DNA of 64,000 nt from Paragorgia papillata (Eukaryota > Cnidaria > Anthozoa > Scleralcyonacea > Coralliidae), in NCBI GenBank assembly GCA_035771165.1, contig JAWNZC010000003.1:1050001-1114000 (forward strand). Reading direction: 5' to 3'. The notes beneath the pieces were generated by a model. It was given only the letters and a program-made list of their open reading frames with translations, searched no databases and was not told where the DNA came from. This document shows positions 21,505 through 29,974 of the stretch, in pieces (the first letter of the stretch is position 1; the number at the start of each line of letters is the position of its first letter). The position numbers were made by a program, and so were the translations under genes.

Positions 21505-22177
21505 TTACATGTATTCATCAGAATAAACTACACAAATTTCATATTCTACATAGGGTTTCAGAGCTTCACCATATTTTACATTCCCCATAGTTTTATGTTT
21601 ATTTTCAAATAAAACAGATTGAACCAATGCAAAATCTTCATCATGTTGTAATTTATATTTTAAATCGGTAAATTCAACCGATTTTGAAAGCAACCCTTCT
21701 TTTTCATTTAATTTTATTAGTTGTCCTTTAGTCTTTATACCAGGTTTTGCAACATATGAACCCATAAAAGCAAAGGGTGCTTGGTTAGATGGGTCTTTCA
21801 ATAAATGATGTTCAAAAATGGTTTTTTTTTACTTGCATTACAGAAAAAGTTATAGCATCTTCATACTCGGGTTTACAATTTTTTTTAATATCAATTTTAA
21901 TACTATGAATAATTTTTTTCTTCTTCCATTCGTTTTCATCAAAATCTAGTGTTAAAGAAGCATCTGAAAAGCTGGGTAGCGGATCAGCAAAATAGGGATT
22001 ATATATCGAGAGGGTTCCATTTTGTGCAACAATCTCTGTTCTAATAACACCTCTTTTCCACGGGCATTCCTTAAAATTATAAACTCCATTTACTAATTTT
22101 GAGATAATGGGTGTAAAAGAAGTTAGTTCCAAATGCCAAAAACGATATTTTTTAAAAATAATTTTTTTTTCATCCAT
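21505..22177 (-). pseudogene. unrecognised viral-block protein split by an A-run frameshift
   Basis: Two minus-strand frames join across an A-rich run at about 21,822-21,832: 22,177-21,812 (121 residues, beta-rich, with FWHLELTSFTPIISKLV, NPYFADPLPSFSDASLTLDF) and 21,801-21,505 (98 residues, AFMGSYVAKPGIKTKGQL, ending EYEICVVYSDEYM). The reading frame of the second part extends upstream towards the junction, which supports one gene of about 220 residues. Its ATG overlaps the end of the exonuclease-like gene by 8 bp on the same strand. Beta-rich character and size would suit a capsid or nucleic-acid protein, but there is no recognisable motif. Confidence 0.5.
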
Positions 22178-22733
22178 AAATATTCAAAATTTTAACGTAT
22201 TCAGGAATCTTAAAAATTTTTTCATAAACTCGCGCTACAAAGAGAAGTACCTCGTAGAAGCTACAGTGACAATCTGATTTTACATGTTGTCTACATATCT
22301 TTATATCCTTATTAAAATACGTTAGTAATTTTTCGTATTTTTCTACATTAAAATGTTCTAAATTTATAGCTGGAATACAAAAATCTTTACATAAACTAGA
22401 TTCAATATCACCCCCTTTATAACCTATTAAAACATTCTTCGTTTTTTCCATTTTTTCTTTAAAATATGTAAAAAATTCTAATTGGCTAAGATAATATTTG
22501 TTTTTTCTATAATTGTATAATTTTAATCCATGAATTGAAAATTGTTTTCTCACACACGCTTTATTTCTTTCATCCAAATATCGATATGGGTTTTCACCAA
22601 AAAGATCCTCAGCAAAACAATGAATTAAATCATGTCTTTTTGTTTCCATATTAAAAATAGAAACTTCACGAAAATAACGTTTCCCATTAATCGTGTAACA
22701 TTCACAATCCATAATATGTGTTACATTTTCCAA
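22170..22733 (-). CDS. DEDD-exonuclease-like protein
   Basis: 187 residues. The start HIMDCECYTING gives an Asp-x-Glu pair (residues 9 and 11) placed like ExoI of DEDD nucleases. The middle LIGYKGGDIESSLCKDFCIP gives an Asp at about 110 in an ExoII-like position, and the end has HVKSDCHCSFYEVLLFVARVY, a His-x4-Glu in an ExoIII-like place. The order GYKGG-D-E followed by INLEHFNVEKYE and a His/Cys cluster is one I associate with uncharacterised proteins of invertebrate Polinton-type elements. Exonuclease activity is inference; the third motif has Glu where Asp is usual. It forms a short minus-strand unit with the overlapping downstream gene. Confidence 0.5.
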   Translation of the reverse strand: MENVTHIMDCECYTINGKRYFREVSIFNMETKRHDLIHCFAEDLFGENPYRYLDERNKACVRKQFSIHGLKLYNYRKNKYYLSQLEFFTYFKEKMEKTKNVLIGYKGGDIESSLCKDFCIPAINLEHFNVEKYEKLLTYFNKDIKICRQHVKSDCHCSFYEVLLFVARVYEKIFKIPEYVKILNIYG

Positions 22734-22921
22734 AAATTTTTCTCCTTTTTCTTTAAATAAATCCTCATGATCGTTGATTTGATTAAATTGACTATCTTAC
22801 ATGGAATACATTTTACAACTAAAAAAATTTAAAAATTTTTTTAACTTTATATACAGGTTTTTTTTTTATCTAAAAAAGCTTATATAAGAAAAAAACACAA
22901 CAGAAAAAATAAATAAAAAAA
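22734..22921. promoter_or_regulatory. divergent intergenic region
   Basis: Between divergent genes at 22,733 (-) and 22,922 (+). AT-rich, with TATATAAG-like elements at about 22,850 and 22,880. Probably a two-way promoter; position-based. Confidence 0.35.
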
Positions 22922-23419
22922 ATGGAAACAACAGTTGGATTTCATATGGATTCAAAAAAAAATAGTTACACATTACTACGGGGATATTTAACAAATCTAA
23001 GAGACTCCATTTTAGTTGACGAAACATTGCGTGAAAACTATAACAAAGAAAAGAATCACACAACCTACCTGAAATGGTGGTATTACAACATCATGCGCTA
23101 CATTCATCGTACAGCAACTATAGAAGGACGTCTTATGAAATTACTTTTACAAATTACCGATGATGACAAAGAAGAAAAAGAAGAAATATCCGATATTTTG
23201 AAAGTATTAACAAAAGCAATTAATATTTTCAGAAAACAAAGACTTCAAATCGCTGTAGAAAAATCATTAGATAACAGAATAATAACATGTGTAATTATGA
23301 TAAAACACGTGATTCACAAATTGGAAAAAATCGTACAGTTTCAATCATTGAAATCAAATGTACATTTACTGAACAAACACATGATTACTTGGGAAGATTG
23401 TCTCATATTAATTCAATAA
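22922..23419 (+). CDS. all-helical hypothetical protein, 165 residues
   Basis: Unrecognised. Predicted mostly alpha-helical: SYTLLRGYLTNLRDSIL, YLKWWYYNIMRYIHRTATIEGRLMKLLLQI, an acidic turn DDDKEEKEEIS, then ILKVLTKAINIFRKQRLQIAVEK and further helices. No signal peptide or clear membrane segment. Its 3' end overlaps the convergent minus-strand gene by 12 bp, which shows very tight packing. It starts right after an A-rich leader with its own divergent promoter. A helical bundle adaptor role is possible, but no family is recognised. Confidence 0.6.
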   Translation: METTVGFHMDSKKNSYTLLRGYLTNLRDSILVDETLRENYNKEKNHTTYLKWWYYNIMRYIHRTATIEGRLMKLLLQITDDDKEEKEEISDILKVLTKAINIFRKQRLQIAVEKSLDNRIITCVIMIKHVIHKLEKIVQFQSLKSNVHLLNKHMITWEDCLILIQ

Positions 23420-23803
23420 TGTTTGTTTAAAATAACCGTAATTCTCTTCACAAATTATTCTTTTGTGATGAGAACAGTTCAGTTTCTGTTGTATTTCACT
23501 ATATTTTTCATTGTCAACAATACGAGGATTGTATTTTATAAGTATATCTTCATTAAAGCGTCTACAAATTTCTTCATTATTAATCTTTAGATTATTCAAT
23601 ACAATAGGATAAAACGTTTCGATCCTCTTCTTATGAGTAATACGACATCCACACGTCTTTTTCCACATTTTCTTTATTTCTTCACTAATCACTTCGAGAT
23701 AAACTGATCTTAATATTTCTATACAAAGGACTGTACTTTCTTTATTATCTTCCCCAATATGCTCCCCAAAACAAGAAAAGAACAACTTTTTTTCTGAATT
23801 CAT
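23408..23803 (-). CDS. Cys/His-containing hypothetical protein, 131 residues
   Basis: Unrecognised. Starts LFFSCFGEHIGEDNKESTVLC; the central part has KKTCGCRITHKKRIETFYPIVLNNL, a short Cys-x-Cys/His patch; the C terminus has CSHHKRIICEENYGYF. The Cys and His spread could bind a metal. It is convergent with the helical 165-residue gene (12-bp overlap) and divergent from the next plus-strand gene about 90 bp away. Confidence 0.55.
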   Translation of the reverse strand: MNSEKKLFFSCFGEHIGEDNKESTVLCIEILRSVYLEVISEEIKKMWKKTCGCRITHKKRIETFYPIVLNNLKINNEEICRRFNEDILIKYNPRIVDNEKYSEIQQKLNCSHHKRIICEENYGYFKQTLLN

Positions 23804-23891
23804 GCTTTTTTTTAAGATTACCTATAAAAAAAAAGAGATTCTTTTACCATATTTGGTATAGCTTTTTTTACTATAATATAATGTAGTAATC

Positions 23892-25227
23892 ATGTATCTC
23901 TCTAGTCCATTTTTTCCCTTCATCATGAATAAAAGGAAAAGGGAAAATAATGATAATAAAAAAGTAAAACTAAACAAGAAAATAAAGAAAACAGAAAAAG
24001 AGGAAACAATAATTACTTGGAAATGGATATTCACAATGATTCCAGCGTTTCGTGAATATTCTAACCGTTACTTTGGATATATATATATATTGGTGTCTTG
24101 GACTTTTACATATATATCAAGGTGGATTTATAAAATTAATTCAAAGAAATGAAGAGGATACAGAATCATATGATCGTAATGTTGGACCATATCCGTTCTG
24201 GTTATTCAACAATACTCCAAATAACGTGTATACATTTGAAGAGAAGTTTTTTCCTTATATAACTATATCGAACGGGTTAAAATACTTTTTAACACCAGAT
24301 ATGACTTTTTTTAGTGATAATAATAATAATAAATGGTGTGTAAAATTCGATAAAAAATTCAATGAATTAATACTATATCGTGATAATAGAATCCTTTATT
24401 CTTTTTTTCCAAAAAATCCACTTATTAACGAGTATTATTTTCAAATGCTTACACGTGATTTTGAATATTTTGACAACAAAAATATTCCACGAAATTGGTA
24501 TAATATTATAGCGTGTAAAATACTATCCAAACCTCCATTAATGAATACACCCTTTACAGCGTGTTTATACAAAGGCGATTGTTTTGAAGAAGAAAAAACA
24601 TTCAACATATTTTCATTATTATCAGATTTTATTGAATCCGAAGATAAATTGAAAGTTTGTTTTTTTCTATTTTCTATTGCACCAAATCTTCTTTATCAAA
24701 CCGTTACATGTTTGGAAAAAAAATGTAATATTGAAGAAATGTACAATATTACATTATGTTTTTTATGTTACTGCGATGCACACAACCCTAGTGGAATATT
24801 ACGACGAAATCAAAATTATACTTACTATTGTCAAAATATGATACAACATGTAAATGTTTTTCGAGGGCACGCTCCTATATGTTGTAGATTTAAAAATTGT
24901 CGCCAAAACGGTGTAAAATTTAATAATAGTTATGAATTATTCGAATTTAATAATATATCTGACAGTGCAATAGAAGAGGAAAAAAAATCAAAAATAATTT
25001 ACGCGCGAGAACCTCGAACTACTCATTATTGTTCTGATCATAATGAAAGTGATGATGATGATGACATCATAGAATTTACAACTCTTAATATTGAGAGTTT
25101 TATTAAAATCAAAAAGGGTGTATTCAATGAAGTTTTCAATTGCGTTAATACAACCATTCAAAAATTAACGGATGCAAGTCTTCAACGAGTAAAAACAATG
25201 TTACACAAAGGCAATTATTTTAATTAA
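23892..25227 (+). pseudogene. large unrecognised viral-block protein with an (AT)n frameshift
   Basis: Two plus-strand frames join across a TATATATATAT run at about 24,076-24,090. The first (23,892 or 23,925 ATG) is a basic Lys-rich start followed by ITWKWIFTMIPAFREYSNRYFGYIYI; the second runs to 25,227 with GPYPFWLFNNTP, YITISNGLKYFLTPDM, several Cys (FLCYCDAHNPSG, ICCRFKNCRQNG) and an acidic DDDDD tract near the C terminus. Together about 430 residues, the largest unassigned gene in the block. It does not show the double jelly-roll size or motifs of a Polinton major capsid protein. The break is a dinucleotide-repeat length change, so it may be a sequencing artefact. Confidence 0.5.
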
Positions 25228-25231
25228 TTAA

Positions 25232-25809
25232 TTAAATTTGTAACATATCATTCAACTTATTGAATGAAGCTATATAAATTTCTCTATCTTCAAAAACAAA
25301 CATATTGTTTTGTAATAATTCTAATTCTGTACATAAATTCTTGTGTTGTTCAAATGTTTTTATTTTACAAAATAAATCATTATTTAATATAGCGAATAAA
25401 GTTTTTCCTATACGTCCATTACCGTCTGAAAACGGATGAATATACTCCAATGCAAAATATACACGAGTTATAATTAATTTGGTTGAAGAATTATTAATAT
25501 AAAATTCATTTAATAATTTCATATATTCTTCAATATATTCAGGTAGAGGAGCATAATGTTTTCCTACAATTCTCATAAAATTCGAATATTTACCACCATT
25601 TTTCATACAATATTTATGTAAAAAAATACATATTTCACTAATTTTCAATTTTTTTTCATTTTTTTTTGAGAATAAAAATTATTGATAGCGTTACTCAATT
25701 TTGCACAAGAATACCAAAAGCCATTACACTCCTCCTCCTCTTCCATTCTAACTACATCATGAGTAAATATTTTAACTTTCAAATGAAACGATAATTCATC
25801 TTTTTTCAT
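25232..25809 (-). pseudogene. Fic-domain protein, putative AMP transferase, frameshifted near N terminus
   Basis: The frame 25,648-25,232 (138 residues) contains a perfect Fic core, HPFSDGNGRIGK, at residues 71-82, preceded by an LIITRVYFALEYI helix and by MRIVGKHYAPLPEYIEEYM, which fits the Fic flap region. Fic enzymes use this motif to transfer AMP (or another phosphate-containing group) to hydroxyl side chains of target proteins. Upstream, a frame from 25,809 encodes about 50 residues (SNAINNFYSQKKM) and would join across an A-rich run at about 25,652-25,662, giving a protein of about 190 residues. It is convergent with the gene ending at 25,227, only 4 bp away. Family is clear; target and activity unknown. 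Confidence 0.85.
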
Positions 25810-25815
25810 TTTTTT

Positions 25816-26238
25816 TCAAAAAAATGATAATTGTGTTATTATTAAAAAAGATGACAAAAGTGCTAAAAATAAATAATCTTTTTTAATATTTTCTCTATTT
25901 CTTCTTCTTTTAATTTCACGCTCCAAATATTCAGTACGCTTTAAATCGTCGACTGTCAATTTCACAAGAAACTTTATTTGTTCTTCTGTTAACTTTCCAG
26001 AGCAAAATAAAATTAACGAATAAAAAGATATAATTTTTCCCTCGTTATATGGCGCCAGTGAAGTATAAATTTGTTGTAAACCCTCGAACGTCTTAAGTTC
26101 TTCTAAATCCTCAGGCGTAAAATTCCTCTCTAACACTTGTTTTTCAATCAATAACATCTTCGAAATTTCTTCTTCTAAAAAACCATTTTTATATACAATT
26201 CCTTCGTCTTTAAGTTGGGTAATAATAACATCCATCAT
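25816..26238 (-). CDS. tail-anchored helical protein, possible Bcl-2-like
   Basis: 140 residues, mainly helical, with a basic ERREI-type segment (EYLEREIKRRRNRENIKK) and a C-terminal hydrophobic anchor (DYLFLALLSSFLIITQLSFF), the topology of mitochondrial or ER tail-anchored proteins. The central APYNEGKIISFYSLILFCSG resembles the BH1 pattern (Asn-x-Gly-Arg/Lys-Ile followed by a hydrophobic helix), placed where BH1 lies in small Bcl-2 proteins. Size suits a compact viral Bcl-2 homologue, a family that blocks host apoptosis. This rests on one motif plus topology, so it is tentative; a generic tail-anchored protein is the alternative. It lies just upstream of the Fic gene on the same strand, 7 bp apart. 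Confidence 0.4.
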   Translation of the reverse strand: MMDVIITQLKDEGIVYKNGFLEEEISKMLLIEKQVLERNFTPEDLEELKTFEGLQQIYTSLAPYNEGKIISFYSLILFCSGKLTEEQIKFLVKLTVDDLKRTEYLEREIKRRRNRENIKKDYLFLALLSSFLIITQLSFF

Positions 26239-26275
26239 TTCTTTTTTTTATCTACTTTTTTCAAATCATTTCTAT

Positions 26276-26600
26276 ATGGGGAGCACGGGTGGCGTGTGCT
26301 GTTAGGGCGCTGCCTCTCACCAATAGTTAAGCCCGGTCGGACGGGGTTAGTACTTGGATGGGTGACCGTTTGGGAATAGCCCCGTTCTCCACCAGCTTGG
26401 GACTTATGTGAGTAGAGTTTAGTTGGTCTCTCCTGTGCTTCGAGGGTTTTTCGCCGGGTTCTCCGGTTTTCCTCCCTCCGTAAAATCAACACCTAAGTCT
26501 TAGTTGTCTACACATAGGAGTTTGGTGTCAATTGGGACGAAAGTTCTGTTCCTCTCTCCTCCCACACGTTAAGTGGCAAATTTAATAAATTCAAAAATTC
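26276..26600 (+). repeat. 5S-rRNA-like SINE insertion
   Basis: GC-rich island in AT-rich viral DNA. The segment AAGCCCGGTCGGACGGGGTT and the following TAGTACTTGGATGGGTGACC GTTTGGGAATA closely match the 3' half of animal 5S rRNA, including its internal promoter region. An upstream stretch (GTGTGCTGTTAGGGCGCTGC) resembles a tRNA-type A box. The tail after about 26,420 is unrelated sequence ending in an A/T-rich part near 26,580-26,610. This is the layout of a 5S-derived SINE rather than a functional 5S gene. An open minus-strand frame across it is incidental. Confidence 0.7.
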
Positions 26601-26645
26601 AAATATATCTACTCTCCATTAACTCCAAATCATCTAAAGATTCTT

Positions 26646-27498
26646 TTATACTACTCTGTTTATCTTTTTTTTTTTTTTAATTATAAAAATACGTTTCAAT
26701 TCTTTAAATTTATTCTCGGCTGCTACAATAATATTACTGTTCGTTTTTGTGTAAATAGGAAATTCATGTGTAATTATTTGGGGTTTTTTAAGCACTAATT
26801 TTCTAATATAATATTTTCTTTCTTTCTTTCCTCCTTCACTTTTTCCTTCAACCTCTTCCTCTTCTTCTTCATCATCTCCATCTTCTTCACCGCTCGCATT
26901 ATATAAAGATTTTAATAAATTAATGTTTTTTCCTCCTCTTTTTCCCGTATCAATTTGAAATTCCGTAAAAATAGCATCGGTTCCTACCGGCTTAATTGTT
27001 TTATGCGGCATATAAGTAGTATACTCAGTTGAAGGAGTTGATGATGACTGCGGCGGATGTATGGGGTGAGGAAAATATTCTATTAAATTTTCTTCAATTG
27101 AAGATCCTGACAAACTCATCTCTAAATCTTTTATAAGCGTATTAATTGATACATTTACTTGTTCTTGTTGATTCTGCTCACAAAGTCGGTCGAATTCGTA
27201 TTGCTCTTGTTGCTCCTCTTTTTCCCGTTGAGCCTTTTTTCTTTCTTCGTCGTCTTCTTCTTGCAACGCTCGTTGTTGTTCTTCATACAATTGAAATTCT
27301 TCCTCTGCGATTCTTTTCCTTTCAACTACTAAAAAAAATAAAAAAATAAATAAAAATAACAAACATCATTTGCGACCGCTCTTCATCGAGCGCACAATCA
27401 CTTACTATTTACGATTTTTTTTTTTAAAAAACACTTTTTTTTTTACCTTCCTGTAGATCTTTTGAATCATAATTCGCCAAAAGTAAGAGCAACTCATG
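26646..27498 (-). CDS. spliced charged protein, one 118-bp intron
   Basis: Exon 1 at 27,498-27,447 encodes MSCSYFLANYDSKDLQE and ends GAAG followed by GTAAAA. The intron is 27,446-27,329, ending in a long T tract and AG. Exon 2 continues in frame with VVERKRIAEEEFQLYEEQQ. The protein (about 240 residues) has a long Glu/Gln coiled coil, a PHPIHPPQSSSTPS linker, a GKRGGKN element, an acidic Asp/Glu run and a Lys-rich C terminus. A start at 27,362 in the intron is possible without splicing but lies in T-rich DNA. Not recognised; a scaffold or virion-associated role is only a guess. Confidence 0.5.
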
Positions 27499-27629
27499 AG
27501 TATTTTTCGGTTCCATTTTTTCTTCCATTCCTTACGACGTTCACGATAAAACTAAATAAAAATCTTTTTTTTATGCTTTTATTTAACAACAATATTCCAT
27601 ATATGGTCATGTAATAAAGCACTTATTTC

Positions 27630-28108
27630 TATGTTATTATCGTTACTAGGCAATAAAATAACAAACAAACGCTCCTACAATCATTGACAAAAATAGTTGG
27701 CACGACACTGCGGAGTTGTGTTGAAGTCCTATATTGCTGGAAAATTTGAATTTATCCCCTGTTTCCCCCCATCCCCCGTCTCAATGTTGGTCCCATTACG
27801 ATGATAGTGTGTCGAAGGGCATCACAACACCATTAGCACATCATTTAGTTGCTATACAACATTGAAATGGGGGGAAGGGGGGTCCGCACCTGCTAAACGT
27901 GTAATGTGTGCCAACCATTTTGTCAACGATTGTAGATCTTTCTTAATTACTAGGTGATAAAATAACAAACAAATGCCCCCAGATCTTTCTTAATTACTAG
28001 GTGATAAAACAACAAACAAACGCACCCTAGATCTTTCTTAATTACTAGGTGATAAAATAACAAAGAAACGTCCCCTAGATCTTTCTTAATTACTAGGTGA
28101 TAAAAATC
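27630..28108 (+). repeat. 47-48-bp tandem repeat, about five units, one split by a MITE
   Basis: Units beginning AGATCTTTCTTAATTACTAG start at 27,934, 27,981, 28,029 and 28,077. The tail of an earlier unit (TTACTAGGCAATAAAATAAC, to 27,677) sits left of a 255-bp insertion. The array ends right at the next ATG (28,111), so it may serve as its leader or promoter. Confidence 0.9.
27678..27932. mobile_element. 255-bp MITE with TA target duplication
   Basis: Ends CAATCATTGACAAAAATAGT and, inverted, CAATCGTTGACAAAATGGTT, flanked by TA at 27,676-27,677 and 27,933-27,934. Removing it rejoins a tandem-repeat unit (CTCC TA GATCTTTC), which proves the insertion site. TA duplication suggests Tc1/mariner mobilisation. 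Confidence 0.88.
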
Positions 28109-28110
28109 AA

Positions 28111-28572
28111 ATGAAAATGGATAAAATTTTAAAAGAAGCAGAGAAATTCCTCAACAAGAAAGAACTAACCGAAGCAAGAAATAGTTGTTACTGGCTTCTT
28201 AACTACATACAAGATACTACAAAAAAATTATGGAGTTACGGAACAGATTCACCATTTACAACTGTTTGCAGTTTACGAAGATGTACGCATAATGCTGAAC
28301 TTTGCTGTTTCAGTTTCGAAGACTGTGATGAAGATAAGGTTTGTTTAGTACCGATATGTCATCAATGTCTAAAGACTATAGCAGATGACAAGAATAAACC
28401 AACTTTTATTGTGGAAAAGGGATCGTTGATAGTACAAACAAAAATCCAACAACTATTTTATAAACCCGAAGATATACCCGACATTGACGAAACAATTGTC
28501 TACGAACGTTTGAACGTATTGTTTAAAAAACTAAAACCATTTTCTATTTCAATCAATACTCTTACTACTTAG
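28111..28572 (+). CDS. Cys-rich hypothetical protein, 153 residues
   Basis: Unrecognised. The helical N terminus (KILKEAEKFLNKKELTEARNSCYWLLNYIQ) is followed by a Cys/His cluster (CSLRRCTHNAELCCFSFEDC, then PICHQCLKTI) that could bind one or two zinc ions, and a helical C-terminal part. The Cys spacing recalls a degenerate zinc ribbon or RING-like knuckle, but no named family fits. The ATG lies just after a tandem repeat array. It belongs to a run of plus-strand genes (28.1, 29.1, 30.2 and 31.1 kb), of which three have Cys-rich elements. Confidence 0.6.
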   Translation: MKMDKILKEAEKFLNKKELTEARNSCYWLLNYIQDTTKKLWSYGTDSPFTTVCSLRRCTHNAELCCFSFEDCDEDKVCLVPICHQCLKTIADDKNKPTFIVEKGSLIVQTKIQQLFYKPEDIPDIDETIVYERLNVLFKKLKPFSISINTLTT

Positions 28573-28589
28573 AAAAAATACTGTATTTC

Positions 28590-29078
28590 TAAGTATTTAA
28601 TTTCTATAAGTATTCTATTTTTGATCATTGGAATGTTGTTTATCCGTTCTAAGTATCTATTTCTAAGTATTATATTTTTACCGAGTCAAAAGCTTAATGA
28701 TCTGGTATGGTTGGAATGTTGTTTACTCAAAAAAATTAAAAAGTGAAGAAAAACATGACCCACAGATGGTCAGCAACAGATGTATTTAATTTCTAAGTGT
28801 TCTATTTTTGATCATTGGAATGTTGTTTACCCGTTCTAAGTATCTATTTCTAAATATTATATTTTTACCAAGTCAAAAGGTTAATGAGTGGTTATGGTTG
28901 GAATGTTGTTTACTTCTATTTTTTGATACCATTTTTGAATAAACAACATTCCAACCATACTATCATTAACCTTTTGACTTGGAACAATATAATACTTTGA
29001 AATAGATACTTAAGAACAATGTAAACAAACATTCCAATGATCAAAAAATCAAATACTTGGATAGAGGCTTAGAAAGAT
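28590..29078. repeat. three copies of a 140-bp repeat, two direct and one inverted
   Basis: Copies at about 28,590-28,735 and 28,783-28,920 are direct; the third, about 28,936-29,078, is inverted. Each carries two TTGGAATGTTGTTTAC words about 80 bp apart (28,628; 28,711; 28,815; 28,898; and inverted at about 28,941 and 29,021) and a TTCTAAGTATCTATTTC word. Non-coding, between two genes. Confidence 0.88.
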
Positions 29079-29124
29079 TACTTAAAACGCTTTTGAGTAA
29101 AACATCGTCTGGTCATACAATAAA

Positions 29125-29376
29125 ATGGGAGACTACATCAATCATATCGTTTACTACAACGAGCTGTGGATGAACAATACAACAGTAAAAGAAGACTGGG
29201 TGGTAAAGACCCCAACGGATAACTGGTGGGTTATGAAAATAACGAAAAACAATTCAATTAAAAAGGTGTGGGTGAGCAGGAACGCTCAAAACTTCAAGGA
29301 GATTTACTTTCTTCTATCTGAAATTTGGGAGGTGGAAAAACCAAGAAGAAACGACAAAGAAAATCAAGAACAATAA
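29125..29376 (+). CDS. small Trp-rich hypothetical protein, 83 residues
   Basis: Unrecognised. Eight Trp in 83 residues (LWMNN, EDWVVKTPTDNWWVMKI, VWVSRN, EIWEVEK) and a beta-strand-rich body, ending in a charged, probably disordered tail (PRRNDKENQEQ). It follows directly after the inverted copy of the 140-bp repeat. Small Trp-rich beta proteins occur as virus accessory binding modules, but no family can be named. Confidence 0.5.
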   Translation: MGDYINHIVYYNELWMNNTTVKEDWVVKTPTDNWWVMKITKNNSIKKVWVSRNAQNFKEIYFLLSEIWEVEKPRRNDKENQEQ

Positions 29377-29650
29377 CGTTTAATTTAAGAACATAGAAAG
29401 ATTTTAAAGGTGATCAAGAAACGAACATGATTTCAACAAATAAACTGTTTATAGTTTTATTTGTTTTATATATATATATTTTTTACATCACTTATATTTT
29501 TATCTCTTAAAAGAACTTCAAAAACACTCGATATCATAAAATGTTTTTTACTATCCTAATTAAATGTCATTTCTATAACTAAATCATTTGTTCATTGTTG
29601 TTGTTATTTTTTTTTAATCAATTGTTTGTTAAACTCATTTCAATTGTTTG

Positions 29651-29974
29651 TTAAACGCATCCGTTCATGGGTTCTTTTCCTTGTTCACCCTCACGCTTGA
29701 TCCATCCTTGTCCAACGTCACGGTTGATCCATCCTTTAAATGAACCACAGTTTTTTTTATCATAATCGCAATAGCAACATCCTCCTCCTCCTCCTCCTTC
29801 CTGCTTTACTTTATCTTCAAACTTCTTAATCAGTTCATCAGCACGATGTGACTGAGCATAACATAAAAACAAACAAAGAATTATACTTGCAGCATATATA
29901 TATTTCCACATATTCTCTTGAAGTATTTCAAAGAAACACGCAAGCAAGACAAGAAACATAATGAAGCAAAACAA
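29651..29974 (-). CDS. small double-membrane-segment protein with repeat tail
   Basis: 107 residues. Two hydrophobic stretches, residues 1-17 (FCFIMFLVLLACFF) and 25-43 (YIYAASIILCLFLCYA), then a charged segment, a six-Gly linker, a CCYCDYDKKNC cluster and an imperfect repeat (GWINRDVGQGWIKREGEQG). Probably a membrane or envelope-type accessory protein. No recognised family; the only minus-strand gene between 27.5 and 30.7 kb. Confidence 0.5.
   Translation of the reverse strand: MFCFIMFLVLLACFFEILQENMWKYIYAASIILCLFLCYAQSHRADELIKKFEDKVKQEGGGGGGCCYCDYDKKNCGSFKGWINRDVGQGWIKREGEQGKEPMNGCV

Noticed and set aside
24052..25227. Major capsid protein
   Set aside because: Too short for a double jelly-roll, Cys-rich, and no recognisable capsid pattern.
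26325..26385. Functional 5S rRNA gene
   Set aside because: Only the 3' half matches and the flanks do not continue the 5S sequence; fits a SINE better.
26235..26492. 85-residue minus-strand frame
   Set aside because: It is the complement of the 5S-like SINE and has no independent support.
27934..28108. CRISPR-like array (48-bp periodic repeats)
   Set aside because: Units are contiguous with no unique spacers; a simple tandem repeat in animal DNA.
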